Under the pieces are notes generated by a model, which was not told the DNA's origin, searched no databases, and was given only the letters and a program-made list of their open reading frames with translations. This document shows, one piece after another, positions 25,851 to 34,105 of a stretch of DNA of 64,000 nucleotides (positions are counted from its first letter, which is position 1; the number at the start of each line of letters is the position of its first letter). Origin of the DNA: Lutimaribacter pacificus (GTDB lineage: Bacteria > Pseudomonadota > Alphaproteobacteria > Rhodobacterales > Rhodobacteraceae). The DNA is taken from contig NZ_FQZZ01000009.1 in the NCBI RefSeq assembly GCF_900142185.1, positions 42,973 to 106,972 of the forward strand. Reading direction: 5' to 3'. The position numbers were made by a program, and so were the translations under genes.

Positions 25851-28387
25851 GATGCCCCCGACGGGATCAGCGGCGCCAGCGCGATCAGCGCCCAGGTCAC
25901 GCCGGTCTGCACCAGCAGGAAGGTCCAGAACAGCACGCTGTTTCGCAGCTCCGCGTCGTGGGTGGCGTCCATGTGCCCGGCGCGGAAACGGGCCAGGCAA
26001 TAGAGCGGCATCAGGATGCCGGCGGCCACATGCGCGCAGATCCACAGGATCAGCACCCAGATCGTCGCGTCGAAGGCGTGCCGCGTCGGGTCGAGCCCGG
26101 CACGGAATGCCGCGAATGCCAGTGCCGCGGCCCCCGCCACCGCCGCGACCGGCACCAGCAGCAGGGCAGCTCCGGCGCCCCGGCGACCGGCCGCGTTCAG
26201 CCCGCGCGCCGCCATCATCAGCGCCCATGCCGCCGCGATCAGCAGCGCGCCGCCGGATGCCGGCAGCGGATCGGGCGGCGTTGTGCCCGGCGGGGGAAAG
26301 CTGCCATGCACCGTCCAGAAAAAGGCATAGGCAAAGACCAGCCCGACGAAGGCGGTGGTGTCGCCGATCATGGTGATGAACATCGCCCACCAGCCGGCCG
26401 AACCCGCCCCGCTGGCGTAAAGCGGCAGTTCCAGCCCGCGGCCGCAATCGCGCCGGGGCGTTTGGGGGATGCCGCCGGTGCCGGTCCAGAGCCAGTACAG
26501 CACGGTGGCGACGAAGGCGGCAAGCGCGGCGGCGGCGGCAAGCCACCAGTGGTAGGTGGCAAAGATGAAGGCCGCCCCGAGGAACCCGGCCGCGAAGATG
26601 GTGACGAAACCCGGCCCCGGGATGCGCTGCACGAACATCGGCCGGGCGTCGAGGATATCGGTCACCATCATCTCGCGCCGGCCGTCCTTCGCGTCGCTCA
26701 GGTACCACGCGCCGCGCAGTATCTCGTCCTTCAGGCCCGGCTGCTGCCACAGCGGGTAGCGGGTGGTGATCTCGGGCACCGAGCGGATGCCCCACGGACT
26801 GCCGGGGCCTTCGCGGGCCCATTCCAGCGTCGCCGCCTTCCACGGGTCCGCCGGCGCGGTGGGGGTGCGGCCCTTGGGGCGCAGCACGTCGAAGGCGAAG
26901 ACGACAAATCCCGCGGCCAGGATATAGGCCCCGGCGCTGGACACGAGGTTCAGCTCGTTCCACCCCATGTCCGCCGCATAGGTCCAGACCCGGCGCGGCA
27001 TCCCCAGCACCCCGGTCCAGTGCATCGGCAGGAAGGCGATGTTGAAGCCCGCGAACATCAGCCAGAAGGCCCATCGCCCCAGGCGCTCGGACAGCATGTG
27101 GCCGGTGGCGAAGGGATACCAGTAATACACCCCGGCAAAGATCGGGAACAGCATCCCGCCGATCAGCGTGTAATGCAGGTGCGCGACCACGAAATAGCTG
27201 TCATGGGCCTGGAAATCGAACGGCACGATGGCGACCATCACCCCGGTCAGCCCGCCGAAGACGAAGATCGCCAGCGCCCCGCCGGCAAAAAGCATCGGCG
27301 CGTTCAGGCTTGCCCGGCCGACAAGCAGCGTTGCGATGAAGCAGAAGATCTGGATGCCGGTCGGAATCGCCACCGCCTCGGAGGCGGCCGAGAAGAACCC
27401 GAGCGAGATGTTCGGCAAACCCGTGGTGAACATGTGATGCACCCACAGCCCGAAGCTGAGGAACGCCACCCCGATGGCCGACAGGATCACCCAGGAATGG
27501 CCCACCACCGGGCTGCGCGTCATGGCGGGCAGGATGGTGGCGATCAGCGCGATCGAGGGCAGGAAGATGATGTAGACCTCTGGGTGGCCGAAGATCCAGA
27601 ACAGGTGCTGCCAGAGCAGCGGATCGCCGCCCCGGTCGGCATCGAAAAAGGCCCAGCCGAAGGCACGCTCCATCTCGAGCAGCAGGTCGCCGGCGATGAG
27701 CGGGGGAAAGGCGAACAGGATCATCCCGGCCACGACAAGCACGTACCAGCAGTAAAGCGGCATCAGGTTCAGGCGCATCCCCGGCGGGCGGCATTTCAGG
27801 ACGCCCACGATCAGTTCGATCGCCGCGGCGATCGAGGCGACCTCGATGAAGCTGAGCCCGAGCAGCCAGATATCGGTGCCGATCCCGGTCTGCTCGGGGT
27901 CCGAGGACAGCGGCGGGTACATGAACCACCCGCCCGAGGGCGCGGCGTTCCAGAAGATCGAGCCGCAGACGAACACCCCGCCGATCACAAAGCACCAGAA
28001 CCCGAAGGCCGAGAGGCGCGGAAAGGGCAGGTCGCGCGATCCCAGCATCTCGGGCAGGATGAGGATGGCGACCGCCTCGAAGATCGGCACCGCGAACAGG
28101 AACATCATCGCGGTGCCGTGCAGGGTGAAGACCTGGTTATAGAGTTCCATCGACAAAAGGTCGTTTTCCGGCACCGCAAGCTGGGTGCGGATCAGCAGCG
28201 CCAGCAGCCCGGCAAAGGTGAAAAAGCCGAAGGCGGCCAGGATATACCACTTGCCGACATGGGAATTGTTGACCGCCGAGACATAGCGCCAGCCGGTCGG
28301 GGTGCGCCACGCCTCGGCCAGAGAGGCGCGTTCCGCCGCGTCGCGTCCGCCGTCGCGCGGCTGGTGATCGTCCGGTACCTGGGTCAT
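25847..28387 (-). CDS. cytochrome c oxidase subunit I-III fusion (CtaD-CtaE)
   Basis: Heme-copper oxidase core, 846 aa: subunit I (about 1-600) fused to subunit III (about 650-846). In subunit I the heme ligand His90 is in TLHGTAMMF, the His-Tyr CuB pair in FGHPEVYI near 268, the CuB histidines in WVHHMFTTG near 315, and the heme ligands in VVAHLHYTLIGG near 401. The subunit III part starts about SAGWWAMFITMIGDTTAFVG. ATG 28387 overlaps the subunit II stop. Together with a heme-bearing subunit II this is a caa3-like oxidase. The upstream EcfG promoter makes it stress-inducible by prediction. Confidence 0.95.
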   Translation of the reverse strand: MTQVPDDHQPRDGGRDAAERASLAEAWRTPTGWRYVSAVNNSHVGKWYILAAFGFFTFAGLLALLIRTQLAVPENDLLSMELYNQVFTLHGTAMMFLFAVPIFEAVAILILPEMLGSRDLPFPRLSAFGFWCFVIGGVFVCGSIFWNAAPSGGWFMYPPLSSDPEQTGIGTDIWLLGLSFIEVASIAAAIELIVGVLKCRPPGMRLNLMPLYCWYVLVVAGMILFAFPPLIAGDLLLEMERAFGWAFFDADRGGDPLLWQHLFWIFGHPEVYIIFLPSIALIATILPAMTRSPVVGHSWVILSAIGVAFLSFGLWVHHMFTTGLPNISLGFFSAASEAVAIPTGIQIFCFIATLLVGRASLNAPMLFAGGALAIFVFGGLTGVMVAIVPFDFQAHDSYFVVAHLHYTLIGGMLFPIFAGVYYWYPFATGHMLSERLGRWAFWLMFAGFNIAFLPMHWTGVLGMPRRVWTYAADMGWNELNLVSSAGAYILAAGFVVFAFDVLRPKGRTPTAPADPWKAATLEWAREGPGSPWGIRSVPEITTRYPLWQQPGLKDEILRGAWYLSDAKDGRREMMVTDILDARPMFVQRIPGPGFVTIFAAGFLGAAFIFATYHWWLAAAAALAAFVATVLYWLWTGTGGIPQTPRRDCGRGLELPLYASGAGSAGWWAMFITMIGDTTAFVGLVFAYAFFWTVHGSFPPPGTTPPDPLPASGGALLIAAAWALMMAARGLNAAGRRGAGAALLLVPVAAVAGAAALAFAAFRAGLDPTRHAFDATIWVLILWICAHVAAGILMPLYCLARFRAGHMDATHDAELRNSVLFWTFLLVQTGVTWALIALAPLIPSGAS

Positions 28388-29352
28388 TTCAGCGCCATCA
28401 GAAAGCCCACGAGCGCATCCAGCGCCTCGGGCGAAAGATCGGGATAGGCGGGCATTTCCACGCCCGGTTTCATGTCCTGCGTGCGTGTGATCCAGCGGCG
28501 CAGCGCGGCATCGGTCAGCGGCGCGATCCCGGCCCCCAGCCTTTGCCGCGCGGCGAAATGGGTCAGGTCCGGCCCGACCTGTCCCGCCGCCTCGGTGCCG
28601 CGCACGCTGTGGCACGCCCCGCAGCCGGAATCGAGGAACACCGAAAGCCCGTCCTGCCGCGCCAGCGCCTGCGCCGATGCGGGTTCCGCTTCGGCGGCCA
28701 GCCAGTCGCCGAAGGCCGCGGGCTCCATCACCGTCACGTCGAAACGCATCTGCGCATGTGCCCCGCCGCAATATTCCGCGCACAGCCCGCCCCAGCTTCC
28801 GGGGGTCAGCGGCGTCAGGGTCAGCCGGTTGGTGCGGCCGGGGATCATGTCCATCTTGCCGCCGAGCGCCGGCGCCCAGAACGCGTGGATCACGTCGTCG
28901 GAACTCAGCAGCAGCTCGGCCGTCTCGCCGCGCGGCAGGCGGATCTCGTTGGCGGTGACCACCGCGCCCGCCGGCGTGTCATAGACCACCCGCCACCACC
29001 ATTGCTCGCCATCGACCTGCACGCTCAGCCCCGGCTGCATCGCCGCGAGCGCCCGCAGGGTGACAAGCCCGATCACCAGCAGCGCGGCGACGATGATGCC
29101 CGGCACGATCGCGCCGCCGCCGATGATGATCGCGCGGACCAGCCCGCGGGTTTCCTCCCGCCGGGACCGGAAGGCGGCGATGGCCAGCGCCATGACCGCC
29201 AGCCACAGAACCGCCGCCCCGAACAGGAAGGGCCAGAACAGCGTTTCGATGATGCGCGCCTCGGCCCCGGCACCGGCCAGCCAGGAATGCCGGCCCCCGC
29301 AGCCGGTCAGCAGCGGGGCGGCAAGCACCGCGATATGGGATTTGACCCGGAT
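28384..29352 (-). CDS. cytochrome c oxidase subunit II with C-terminal heme c domain (CtaC), apparent ATC start
   Basis: Lipoprotein subunit II, about 322 aa. After the signal (HIAVLAAPLLTGC lipobox) come two membrane helices, a CuA domain with CAEYCGGAHAQM at about 189-200, and a cytochrome c domain with CGACH near 242. No ATG, GTG or TTG gives a proper signal peptide. ATC at 29352 sits 7 nt after GGGAGA and would give RVKSHIAVLAAPLLTGC, so I take it as the start. GTG 29328 leaves only eight residues before the lipid cysteine. The EcfG -10 at 29386-29389 rules out starts further upstream. Confidence 0.9.
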   Translation of the reverse strand: MRVKSHIAVLAAPLLTGCGGRHSWLAGAGAEARIIETLFWPFLFGAAVLWLAVMALAIAAFRSRREETRGLVRAIIIGGGAIVPGIIVAALLVIGLVTLRALAAMQPGLSVQVDGEQWWWRVVYDTPAGAVVTANEIRLPRGETAELLLSSDDVIHAFWAPALGGKMDMIPGRTNRLTLTPLTPGSWGGLCAEYCGGAHAQMRFDVTVMEPAAFGDWLAAEAEPASAQALARQDGLSVFLDSGCGACHSVRGTEAAGQVGPDLTHFAARQRLGAGIAPLTDAALRRWITRTQDMKPGVEMPAYPDLSPEALDALVGFLMALK

Positions 29353-29385
29353 GGCGTATTCTCCCTGACAAAGCTTCGCCGGATC

Positions 29386-29410
29386 AACGCCGCAGGCGGG
29401 GGCCTGTTCC
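29386..29410 (-). promoter_or_regulatory. EcfG promoter for the oxidase operon
   Basis: Exact GGAAC-N16-CGTT: GGAAC 29410-29406, CGTT 29389-29386. The expected start site is near 29379, about 27 bases before the proposed ctaC start. Confidence 0.82.
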
Positions 29411-29462
29411 ACCGGCGGGCTCTGGCCCCCGAGCGGGCGGGGCTGCGGGGGCACGCCTTCGC

Positions 29463-29648
29463 TCAGGCGCGCAGCGGTCGCGGCCCGGCGATCAGCCAGA
29501 TGATGAAGCCCAGAAGCGGCAGGATCAGGATCAGCAGGACCCAGAGAACCTTTTTCCCGGTTGTTGTCGCCGATCCGACGACCGAAACGATGGCCCATAT
29601 ATCGAGGGCAAGCAGGATCAAGCCGCCCAGTCCCGTAATTTCCAGCAT
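29463..29648 (-). CDS. small membrane protein, PLDc_N-like
   Basis: Protein of 61 aa with two hydrophobic segments (GLILLALDIWAIVSVVGS and VLWVLLILILPLLGFIIWLI), ending GPRPLRA. The LPLLGFIIWLIAGPR ending is typical of the phospholipase D-nuclease N-terminal (PLDc_N) family of small membrane proteins. Role unknown. GGAGGC lies 5-10 nt before the ATG. It has its own EcfG-type promoter (17-base spacer) and stops 53 bases upstream of the oxidase promoter -35. Confidence 0.85.
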   Translation of the reverse strand: MLEITGLGGLILLALDIWAIVSVVGSATTTGKKVLWVLLILILPLLGFIIWLIAGPRPLRA

Positions 29649-29689
29649 GTCGCCTCCTTCGCAGCGCAGTTTCCTTGCGGTGCCGGTCA

Positions 29690-29715
29690 AACGTCCGAAC
29701 CGCCCGGCGGGTTCC
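29690..29715 (-). promoter_or_regulatory. EcfG-type promoter for the PLDc_N-like gene
   Basis: GGAAC 29715-29711, 17-base spacer, CGTT 29693-29690. Confidence 0.75.
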
Positions 29716-29788
29716 GGCGCGGGGCGTTGCGGCGGCCGGAATGCCGGGCCTGTCGGGCGGTTTTCGTGCATCCCGCCTGCTGGCGGGC

Positions 29789-30748
29789 TCAGCGCCCCCT
29801 GGTATCCGGCCCGGCCAGCTGATCGGCCTTGACCGCGCCGCGCAGCCCGAGGGGCATCCCCGGGCCGGTGGTGGAATCGGGGCGCACCTGCGCCTCGGCC
29901 TCGGCGTTGATCTCGGCCCCGAACAGCAGCACGAAGGCCGAAAGCCACAGCCACATCAGCAGCACGATCACCCCGGCCAGCGCGCCGAAGGTTTCGTTGT
30001 AGCTGCCGAAGGTCTCGACATAGAGCGAGAACGCGGCCGAGGCGGCGATCCACGACACGCAGGCCAGGATCGCACCGGGCCAGAGCCAGCGCCAGCGCGC
30101 CGAGGCCCGGTCGGGCGCGGTGCGGTAAAGGATCAGGATGCCGCCGACCGTCATCGCCAGCAGAACCGCCCAGCGGGTCAGGCCGATCACGATGTCGGTA
30201 AGCGGCCCGAGCGCCAGCAGCTTCAGGATGCCGGGCAGGACCAGCGTCGCCCCGAGGCCGAACACAAGGCCCAGCAACAGGATGGCGGTGAGGGCGAGCC
30301 TTGTGACGGTCAGCCGGACGATGCCGCGTGTCTCGGCCTCGTCATAGGCGACATTCATCCCCTCGATCAGGCTCGCCACCCCGCGCGAGGCGGAATAGAG
30401 CGCAACGCCCAGGCCGAACAGCGCCGCCAGCCCGAGGCCGCCCTTTTGCGACCCGGCCACCTCGACGGCCTGGTCCAGCACGATCCGGGCGACGTTGCGG
30501 GGCATGAAGGCGGTCACGGTCTCGATCTGCCCGGTGACCTGTTCGGGCTCGAACATCAGCCCCGAGATCGCCATCAGCGCGGTGATCGCCGGAAACAGCG
30601 CCAGAAGGCCGTAGAACGCGACGCCGGCGGCGATAAGGCCGATATGGTCCCGGCCGGCCTTGTGCCACACCCGGATGGCGATCATCCGCCAGGCGGCGGG
30701 CGGAATGTCGCGCGGGCGGGCCGCGTCGCGTCCGGGAACCGCGGGCAC
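29789..30748 (-). CDS. YihY/BrkB family inner-membrane protein
   Basis: Integral membrane protein of about 319 aa, roughly six helices, of the YihY/BrkB family (once misnamed ribonuclease BN). Landmarks are GLIAAGVAFYGLLALFPAIT, ALYSASRGVASLIEGMNVAY and GVIVLLMWLWLSAFVLLFGAEINAE in the last helices. The GTG at 30748 is chosen because the conserved region around AWRMIAIRVWHKAG lies before the next ATG (30685), which is the alternative. It is the last gene of a five-gene envelope operon starting at 32586. Function unknown. Confidence 0.85.
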   Translation of the reverse strand: MPAVPGRDAARPRDIPPAAWRMIAIRVWHKAGRDHIGLIAAGVAFYGLLALFPAITALMAISGLMFEPEQVTGQIETVTAFMPRNVARIVLDQAVEVAGSQKGGLGLAALFGLGVALYSASRGVASLIEGMNVAYDEAETRGIVRLTVTRLALTAILLLGLVFGLGATLVLPGILKLLALGPLTDIVIGLTRWAVLLAMTVGGILILYRTAPDRASARWRWLWPGAILACVSWIAASAAFSLYVETFGSYNETFGALAGVIVLLMWLWLSAFVLLFGAEINAEAEAQVRPDSTTGPGMPLGLRGAVKADQLAGPDTRGR

Positions 30749-30755
30749 GGGCGGG

Positions 30756-31583
30756 TCAGCCCCGCGATATGTCCGGGGTGCCGGCACCGGCCCTTGCTTC
30801 GCCGACGATGTCGCCGACCTCTTCGGCGGCGGCCTGCACGGCCTGTCCGGCCTTGTGGCTTTCCTCGCGGAAGATGCGCTCGGCCTCGTCGAAAAGCGCG
30901 TCGCGGGTCTCGCCAAAGGTCTCGTCCTCGCGCCGGGTGCGGGGCAGGGCCCCGGCCAGCGCGGCGCCCGCCGCCATGGCGATGGCGCCCGCGACGAGCG
31001 GCCGCTCCTCGATGAAATCGGCGGTAGCGTCGCGGCTGCGCCGATACCCGCGCAGCGCGGCCTCTTCGGCCTGTCCGGCCATGTCCAGGGCACGGCTGCG
31101 GGCGTCGATGACGCGCTCGCGGGCGGTTTCGCCCAGGGTCTCGGTGCCCTGGGCAAGGCGTTCACGGGTCTTGCGCGTGCGCTCGGCGGCGTTTCGGGCC
31201 ATCTGCCCGGCGCCGTCGTCGGGATCGGGTTGCGCCCAGTCGGGATAGCCGGTCCAGGGGATGCCGGTATCCGGGTGCCGGTCGAACGATCGCCGGTCCG
31301 CGCCCCGGCGAAGACCCTCGGCGGGATCGTCATGCGACCGGCCGAAGATCAGCCAGGCAAGGCCGACGCCGGTCACCGCAAGGGCAAGCGGGTTCTGCTT
31401 GGCCGAACGCGACACGGCGGTGCCGAATTCGCCGCCATGGCGCCGGACCCCGCCGGCGATCTCGCGGATCACCGCCTCGGGCGAGAATTTCCGTTGCAGC
31501 GCATCGACGGCATCGGCCAGTTCGGCGCGCTCGCGCTCGATATCGCGTTCGATCTGGTCGGGGGTTCGGGTGTCAGTGGGCAT
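30756..31583 (-). CDS. DUF3618 domain protein
   Basis: Protein of 275 aa. The N-terminus (RTPDQIERDIERERAELADA, VDALQRKFSPE) is the DUF3618 helical motif. Further on are a short hydrophobic segment (PLALAVTGVGLAWLIFG), a long charged Ala/Arg/Glu-rich helical region and a second hydrophobic stretch (PLVAGAIAMAAGAALAGALP). It probably associates with the membrane. It overlaps the holin-like gene by 11 nt. DUF3618, holin-like and YqjD-like genes commonly occur together in alphaproteobacteria; function unknown. Confidence 0.82.
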   Translation of the reverse strand: MPTDTRTPDQIERDIERERAELADAVDALQRKFSPEAVIREIAGGVRRHGGEFGTAVSRSAKQNPLALAVTGVGLAWLIFGRSHDDPAEGLRRGADRRSFDRHPDTGIPWTGYPDWAQPDPDDGAGQMARNAAERTRKTRERLAQGTETLGETARERVIDARSRALDMAGQAEEAALRGYRRSRDATADFIEERPLVAGAIAMAAGAALAGALPRTRREDETFGETRDALFDEAERIFREESHKAGQAVQAAAEEVGDIVGEARAGAGTPDISRG

Positions 31584-31971
31584 CGGCAGATCCCTTCACG
31601 GCTTGGGCATCGCGCCTGAGATTGGCCGCGGTGCGGCTGGGGGCGATGCTGGTCAGTTTGAGGTCGTTCAATCCCTTGTGCGCAAAGCCATAGGCGACGA
31701 TCGCCAGCACCACGCCGACAAGCATCGCGGCCCAGCCCGGGTCCATGCCCGCCTCGGCCAGCCCGGCGACGATGGCGCCGGTCAGCACGTTCAGCGCGGT
31801 CAGGGCAACGGCCAGCGCGGCGGCAAGCAGCCCGAGTGCGGTGCCCGCGCGCCGCAGGTTCCGGTCGATCTCGGCGCGGGCGAGGTCGACCTCGCCGCGC
31901 AGCAGCGCGCCGACATGGGCCAGCGCGTCGGCGATCAGCCCCGAGGCGGTTTCGGTCGGTTCATGGGTCAT
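31573..31971 (-). CDS. holin-superfamily-like (Phage_holin_3_6/DUF1469) membrane protein
   Basis: Protein of 132 aa. It begins with an amphipathic segment (IADALAHVGALLRGEVDLAR, AEIDRNLRRAG), then two membrane helices (ALGLLAAALAVALTALNVLT; WAAMLVGVVLAIVAYGFA). This is the Phage_holin_3_6 pattern found in many non-phage bacterial stress loci. No lysis gene or other phage gene is near, so it is a cellular envelope protein rather than a prophage remnant. It overlaps its neighbours by 4 and 11 nt. Confidence 0.82.
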   Translation of the reverse strand: MTHEPTETASGLIADALAHVGALLRGEVDLARAEIDRNLRRAGTALGLLAAALAVALTALNVLTGAIVAGLAEAGMDPGWAAMLVGVVLAIVAYGFAHKGLNDLKLTSIAPSRTAANLRRDAQAVKGSADAH

Positions 31972-32495
31972 GGTGTTTCTCCTGTCCGGGTGATGTCCGG
32001 GGTGGGGCCGTCACCGCGATTGGTGCCGCTGGCGGTCACCGGCCGCGCGTGCGCCGTCGCCCGGCTCCGGGCGGGGTTGTCATCCCCGTCGCCCAGCCGT
32101 GCCCGGCGCGAGGCCTTGGCCATGCGCGCGCCGGCAAAGCCCAGAAGGGCCGCGCCGCCGAGAAATCCGACCGGGTTACGGCGGGCGAAATCGCCCAGCT
32201 CGTCGGCGATCTGGCCGAGATCGCGGTCGCGCAGGCTGTCGGCCAGGTCCGCCATCGCGTCGGCGGCGGCGCCGAAGGTGCGTTCGCGCGGCGAGCCGTC
32301 GCGCAACTCGTCCGAGGCGCGGCGAAGCGCCCCGGATATCGCCGACATGTCGTCGGCGACGCTGTCCCGGGCGGCATCGGCGATATCCCGGCCAAGCGCC
32401 CCGGCCTCGTCGCGCATATCCGCGGCGGCGGCTCCGGCGGTTTCGGGATTGCCGGCCGGTGCCCGGCCAGCGGGGGTCTGCGGTTTGGTGTTCAT
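31968..32495 (-). CDS. membrane-anchored stress protein, nutrient-deprivation-induced type
   Basis: Protein of 175 aa: a charged helical region (about 20-115) with repeated DxxxDxADSLRDRDLGQIAD-type acidic heptads, then a single hydrophobic segment FARRNPVGFLGGAALLGFAG at about 110-130, then a disordered tail rich in Arg, Asp and Thr. The layout resembles YqjD/ElaB-type membrane anchors and the nutrient-deprivation-induced proteins of Rhizobiales; assignment is by layout only. It is the second gene of the envelope operon, 22 nt after the small peptide gene. Confidence 0.7.
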   Translation of the reverse strand: MNTKPQTPAGRAPAGNPETAGAAAADMRDEAGALGRDIADAARDSVADDMSAISGALRRASDELRDGSPRERTFGAAADAMADLADSLRDRDLGQIADELGDFARRNPVGFLGGAALLGFAGARMAKASRRARLGDGDDNPARSRATAHARPVTASGTNRGDGPTPDITRTGETP

Positions 32496-32517
32496 GGCGG
32501 AATGCTCCCCCTGAGGT

Positions 32518-32586
32518 TCAGAAAACGAAGTTGACGATCGCCAGAGCGATCACGATCAACCCCACGAGATAGATGATGGCATGCAT
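32518..32586 (-). CDS. 22-residue hydrophobic peptide at the head of the envelope operon
   Basis: A single hydrophobic helix, MHAIIYLVGLIVIALAIVNF then VF and TGA. GGAGG is 8 nt before the ATG. It lies between an exact EcfG promoter and the next gene, so it would be the first cistron of the operon. It is too short for ordinary gene finders, but the ribosome-binding site and clean membrane helix argue for translation. Role unknown; a small membrane stress peptide is plausible. Confidence 0.72.
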   Translation of the reverse strand: MHAIIYLVGLIVIALAIVNFVF

Positions 32587-32631
32587 AAGCGCCTCCGTTC
32601 CTGGCGCGGCCTCCGGGCCGCCTGATCCTTC

Positions 32632-32656
32632 AACGCGGCCTCGGGCCTATTGTTCC
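32632..32656 (-). promoter_or_regulatory. EcfG promoter of the envelope operon
   Basis: Exact GGAAC-N16-CGTT: GGAAC 32656-32652, CGTT 32635-32632, 46 bases before the first ATG. Confidence 0.85.
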
Positions 32657-32676
32657 CCGGCACGCGGTGGGGCGGC

Positions 32677-34080
32677 TCAGCAACTGCCGGGGCGGTCCTG
32701 GTCGTCGCGGTCCCAGGGGCGTGCCGTCGCGCTCTGCCGGCAGAGTGCGCGCAGGGCGGGGCGCAACCCCTCCTCGATCGTCGGGTGGTAGAACGGCATG
32801 TCGAGCATGTCGCCCGCGCTCATCCCGCGCTCGACCGCCCATGCCAGGAGGTGCCCGAGATGTTCGGCCCCCGGCGCGCAGATCTCGGCCCCGGCAAGGC
32901 GGCCGTCCTTTTCGGCGAACAGGCAGCCGGCGCCGTGTTCCTGCGCCTCGATGCGCGCGCGGCCCCGGCCGCCCCAGCGGCAGGATGCCGAAAGCAGCTC
33001 GTCGGTGTCGCGGCGGCCGACCAGCGCGATTTCGGGCCGGCTGAAGGTGATGGCGAAGGCCACCGTCCGATGGCCTGCCGACACGTCGGGATAGCGTGCC
33101 GCGTTCTCGCCGGCGATGGCCCCTTCGGCCGAGGCTTCGTGCAGCAGCGGGCGGTGGGCATTGGCGTCGCCCGCGATGAATACCGGGGCGTCCCCGCATT
33201 GCAGGCTGCCCGGATCGAAGACCGGCACCCCGCTGTCGTCCGTCCTGAGCCCGGCCCTGCCAGGGTCCAGCCCGTCCAGCGCCGGTGGCCGCCCGGCCGC
33301 GACCAGCAGCGCCTCGAACGTCGCGGACTGGCCGTCGTTCCAGGTGACGCGCACCCCGTCGCCATCGTCCTCGGCCGAGGTGTCGGCGCCCAGGTAAAGC
33401 TCCATTTCCGTTTCCAGCACCGCGCAGAGATCGCGGGCGACATCCGGGATGCCCAGCCCGCCGGGAGTGCGGGTGCGGTCGAACAGCGCCACCCGGACCC
33501 CGAGGCCGGCCAGCGCCTGCGCCATTTCCAGCCCCAGCGGCCCGGCGCCGATCACGGCGACGGAGCGGGGCAGGGTGGGCAGGTCGAACAGCGTTTCGTT
33601 GGTCAGAAGCCGCCGCTCCGTCACCGGGCGGAAGGGGCCGGGGATCGCCGGCCTCGCCCCGGTGGCGATCACGGTTGCCCGGGTTGCGATCTCGTCGCCG
33701 CTCTCAAGGCGCAGCCGGTCCGGCCCGATGAACGCGGCGTGGCCGGTGATGCGGTTCGCCTGCGGAATGTCGTCGATGGTGTCATGCACCGAACGCACGA
33801 AGCGGTCGCGTTCGCGGCGCAGCCGCTCCAGCACCCCGGCGCCGTCGATATCGGGAGGCGCGGTCACGCCGAACGCCGCCGCATTCCGGGCCGCGCGCGC
33901 CGCGTCCGAGGCGGCGATCAGCAGCTTCGACGGCATACAGCCGACCGTCGCGCAGGTGGTTCCGGCGAAATACGGGTCGATCAGCAGCGTTTTCGCCCCG
34001 GCCTCGCGCGCCCGGCGCTCGGCCGACAGGCCGGCCGTGCCCGCGCCGATGATTGCAACGTCGCATGATAGGGTCGCCAT
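32677..34080 (-). CDS. FAD-dependent pyridine nucleotide-disulfide oxidoreductase (mercuric reductase/Lpd-like)
   Basis: Class-I flavoprotein disulfide reductase, 467 aa. FAD motif AIIGAGTAGLSAERRAREAG is at the N-terminus, the redox-active disulfide is GTTCATVGCMPSK at about 41-53, the NAD(P)-binding motif VAVIGAGPLGLEMAQAL is near 175, and the C-terminal His-Glu pair is in FYHPTIEEGLRPAL. All catalytic parts are intact. It lacks a mercury-binding N-terminal domain or vicinal C-terminal cysteines, so it is not a classic MerA. It follows the second sigma factor gene by 25 nt on the same strand, suggesting one stress-induced unit. Substrate unknown. Confidence 0.88.
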   Translation of the reverse strand: MATLSCDVAIIGAGTAGLSAERRAREAGAKTLLIDPYFAGTTCATVGCMPSKLLIAASDAARAARNAAAFGVTAPPDIDGAGVLERLRRERDRFVRSVHDTIDDIPQANRITGHAAFIGPDRLRLESGDEIATRATVIATGARPAIPGPFRPVTERRLLTNETLFDLPTLPRSVAVIGAGPLGLEMAQALAGLGVRVALFDRTRTPGGLGIPDVARDLCAVLETEMELYLGADTSAEDDGDGVRVTWNDGQSATFEALLVAAGRPPALDGLDPGRAGLRTDDSGVPVFDPGSLQCGDAPVFIAGDANAHRPLLHEASAEGAIAGENAARYPDVSAGHRTVAFAITFSRPEIALVGRRDTDELLSASCRWGGRGRARIEAQEHGAGCLFAEKDGRLAGAEICAPGAEHLGHLLAWAVERGMSAGDMLDMPFYHPTIEEGLRPALRALCRQSATARPWDRDDQDRPGSC

Positions 34081-34105
34081 GATTTTCTCCCGTTCCTCTC
34101 CGCGG

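Noticed and set aside
31573..31971. Holin-like gene as sign of a prophage
   Set aside because: No lysin, terminase, capsid or integrase genes nearby; this family is common in chromosomal stress operons.
32677..34080. Mercuric reductase (MerA)
   Set aside because: No mercury-binding N-terminal domain, no C-terminal Cys pair, and no mer genes nearby; kept as a generic disulfide reductase.
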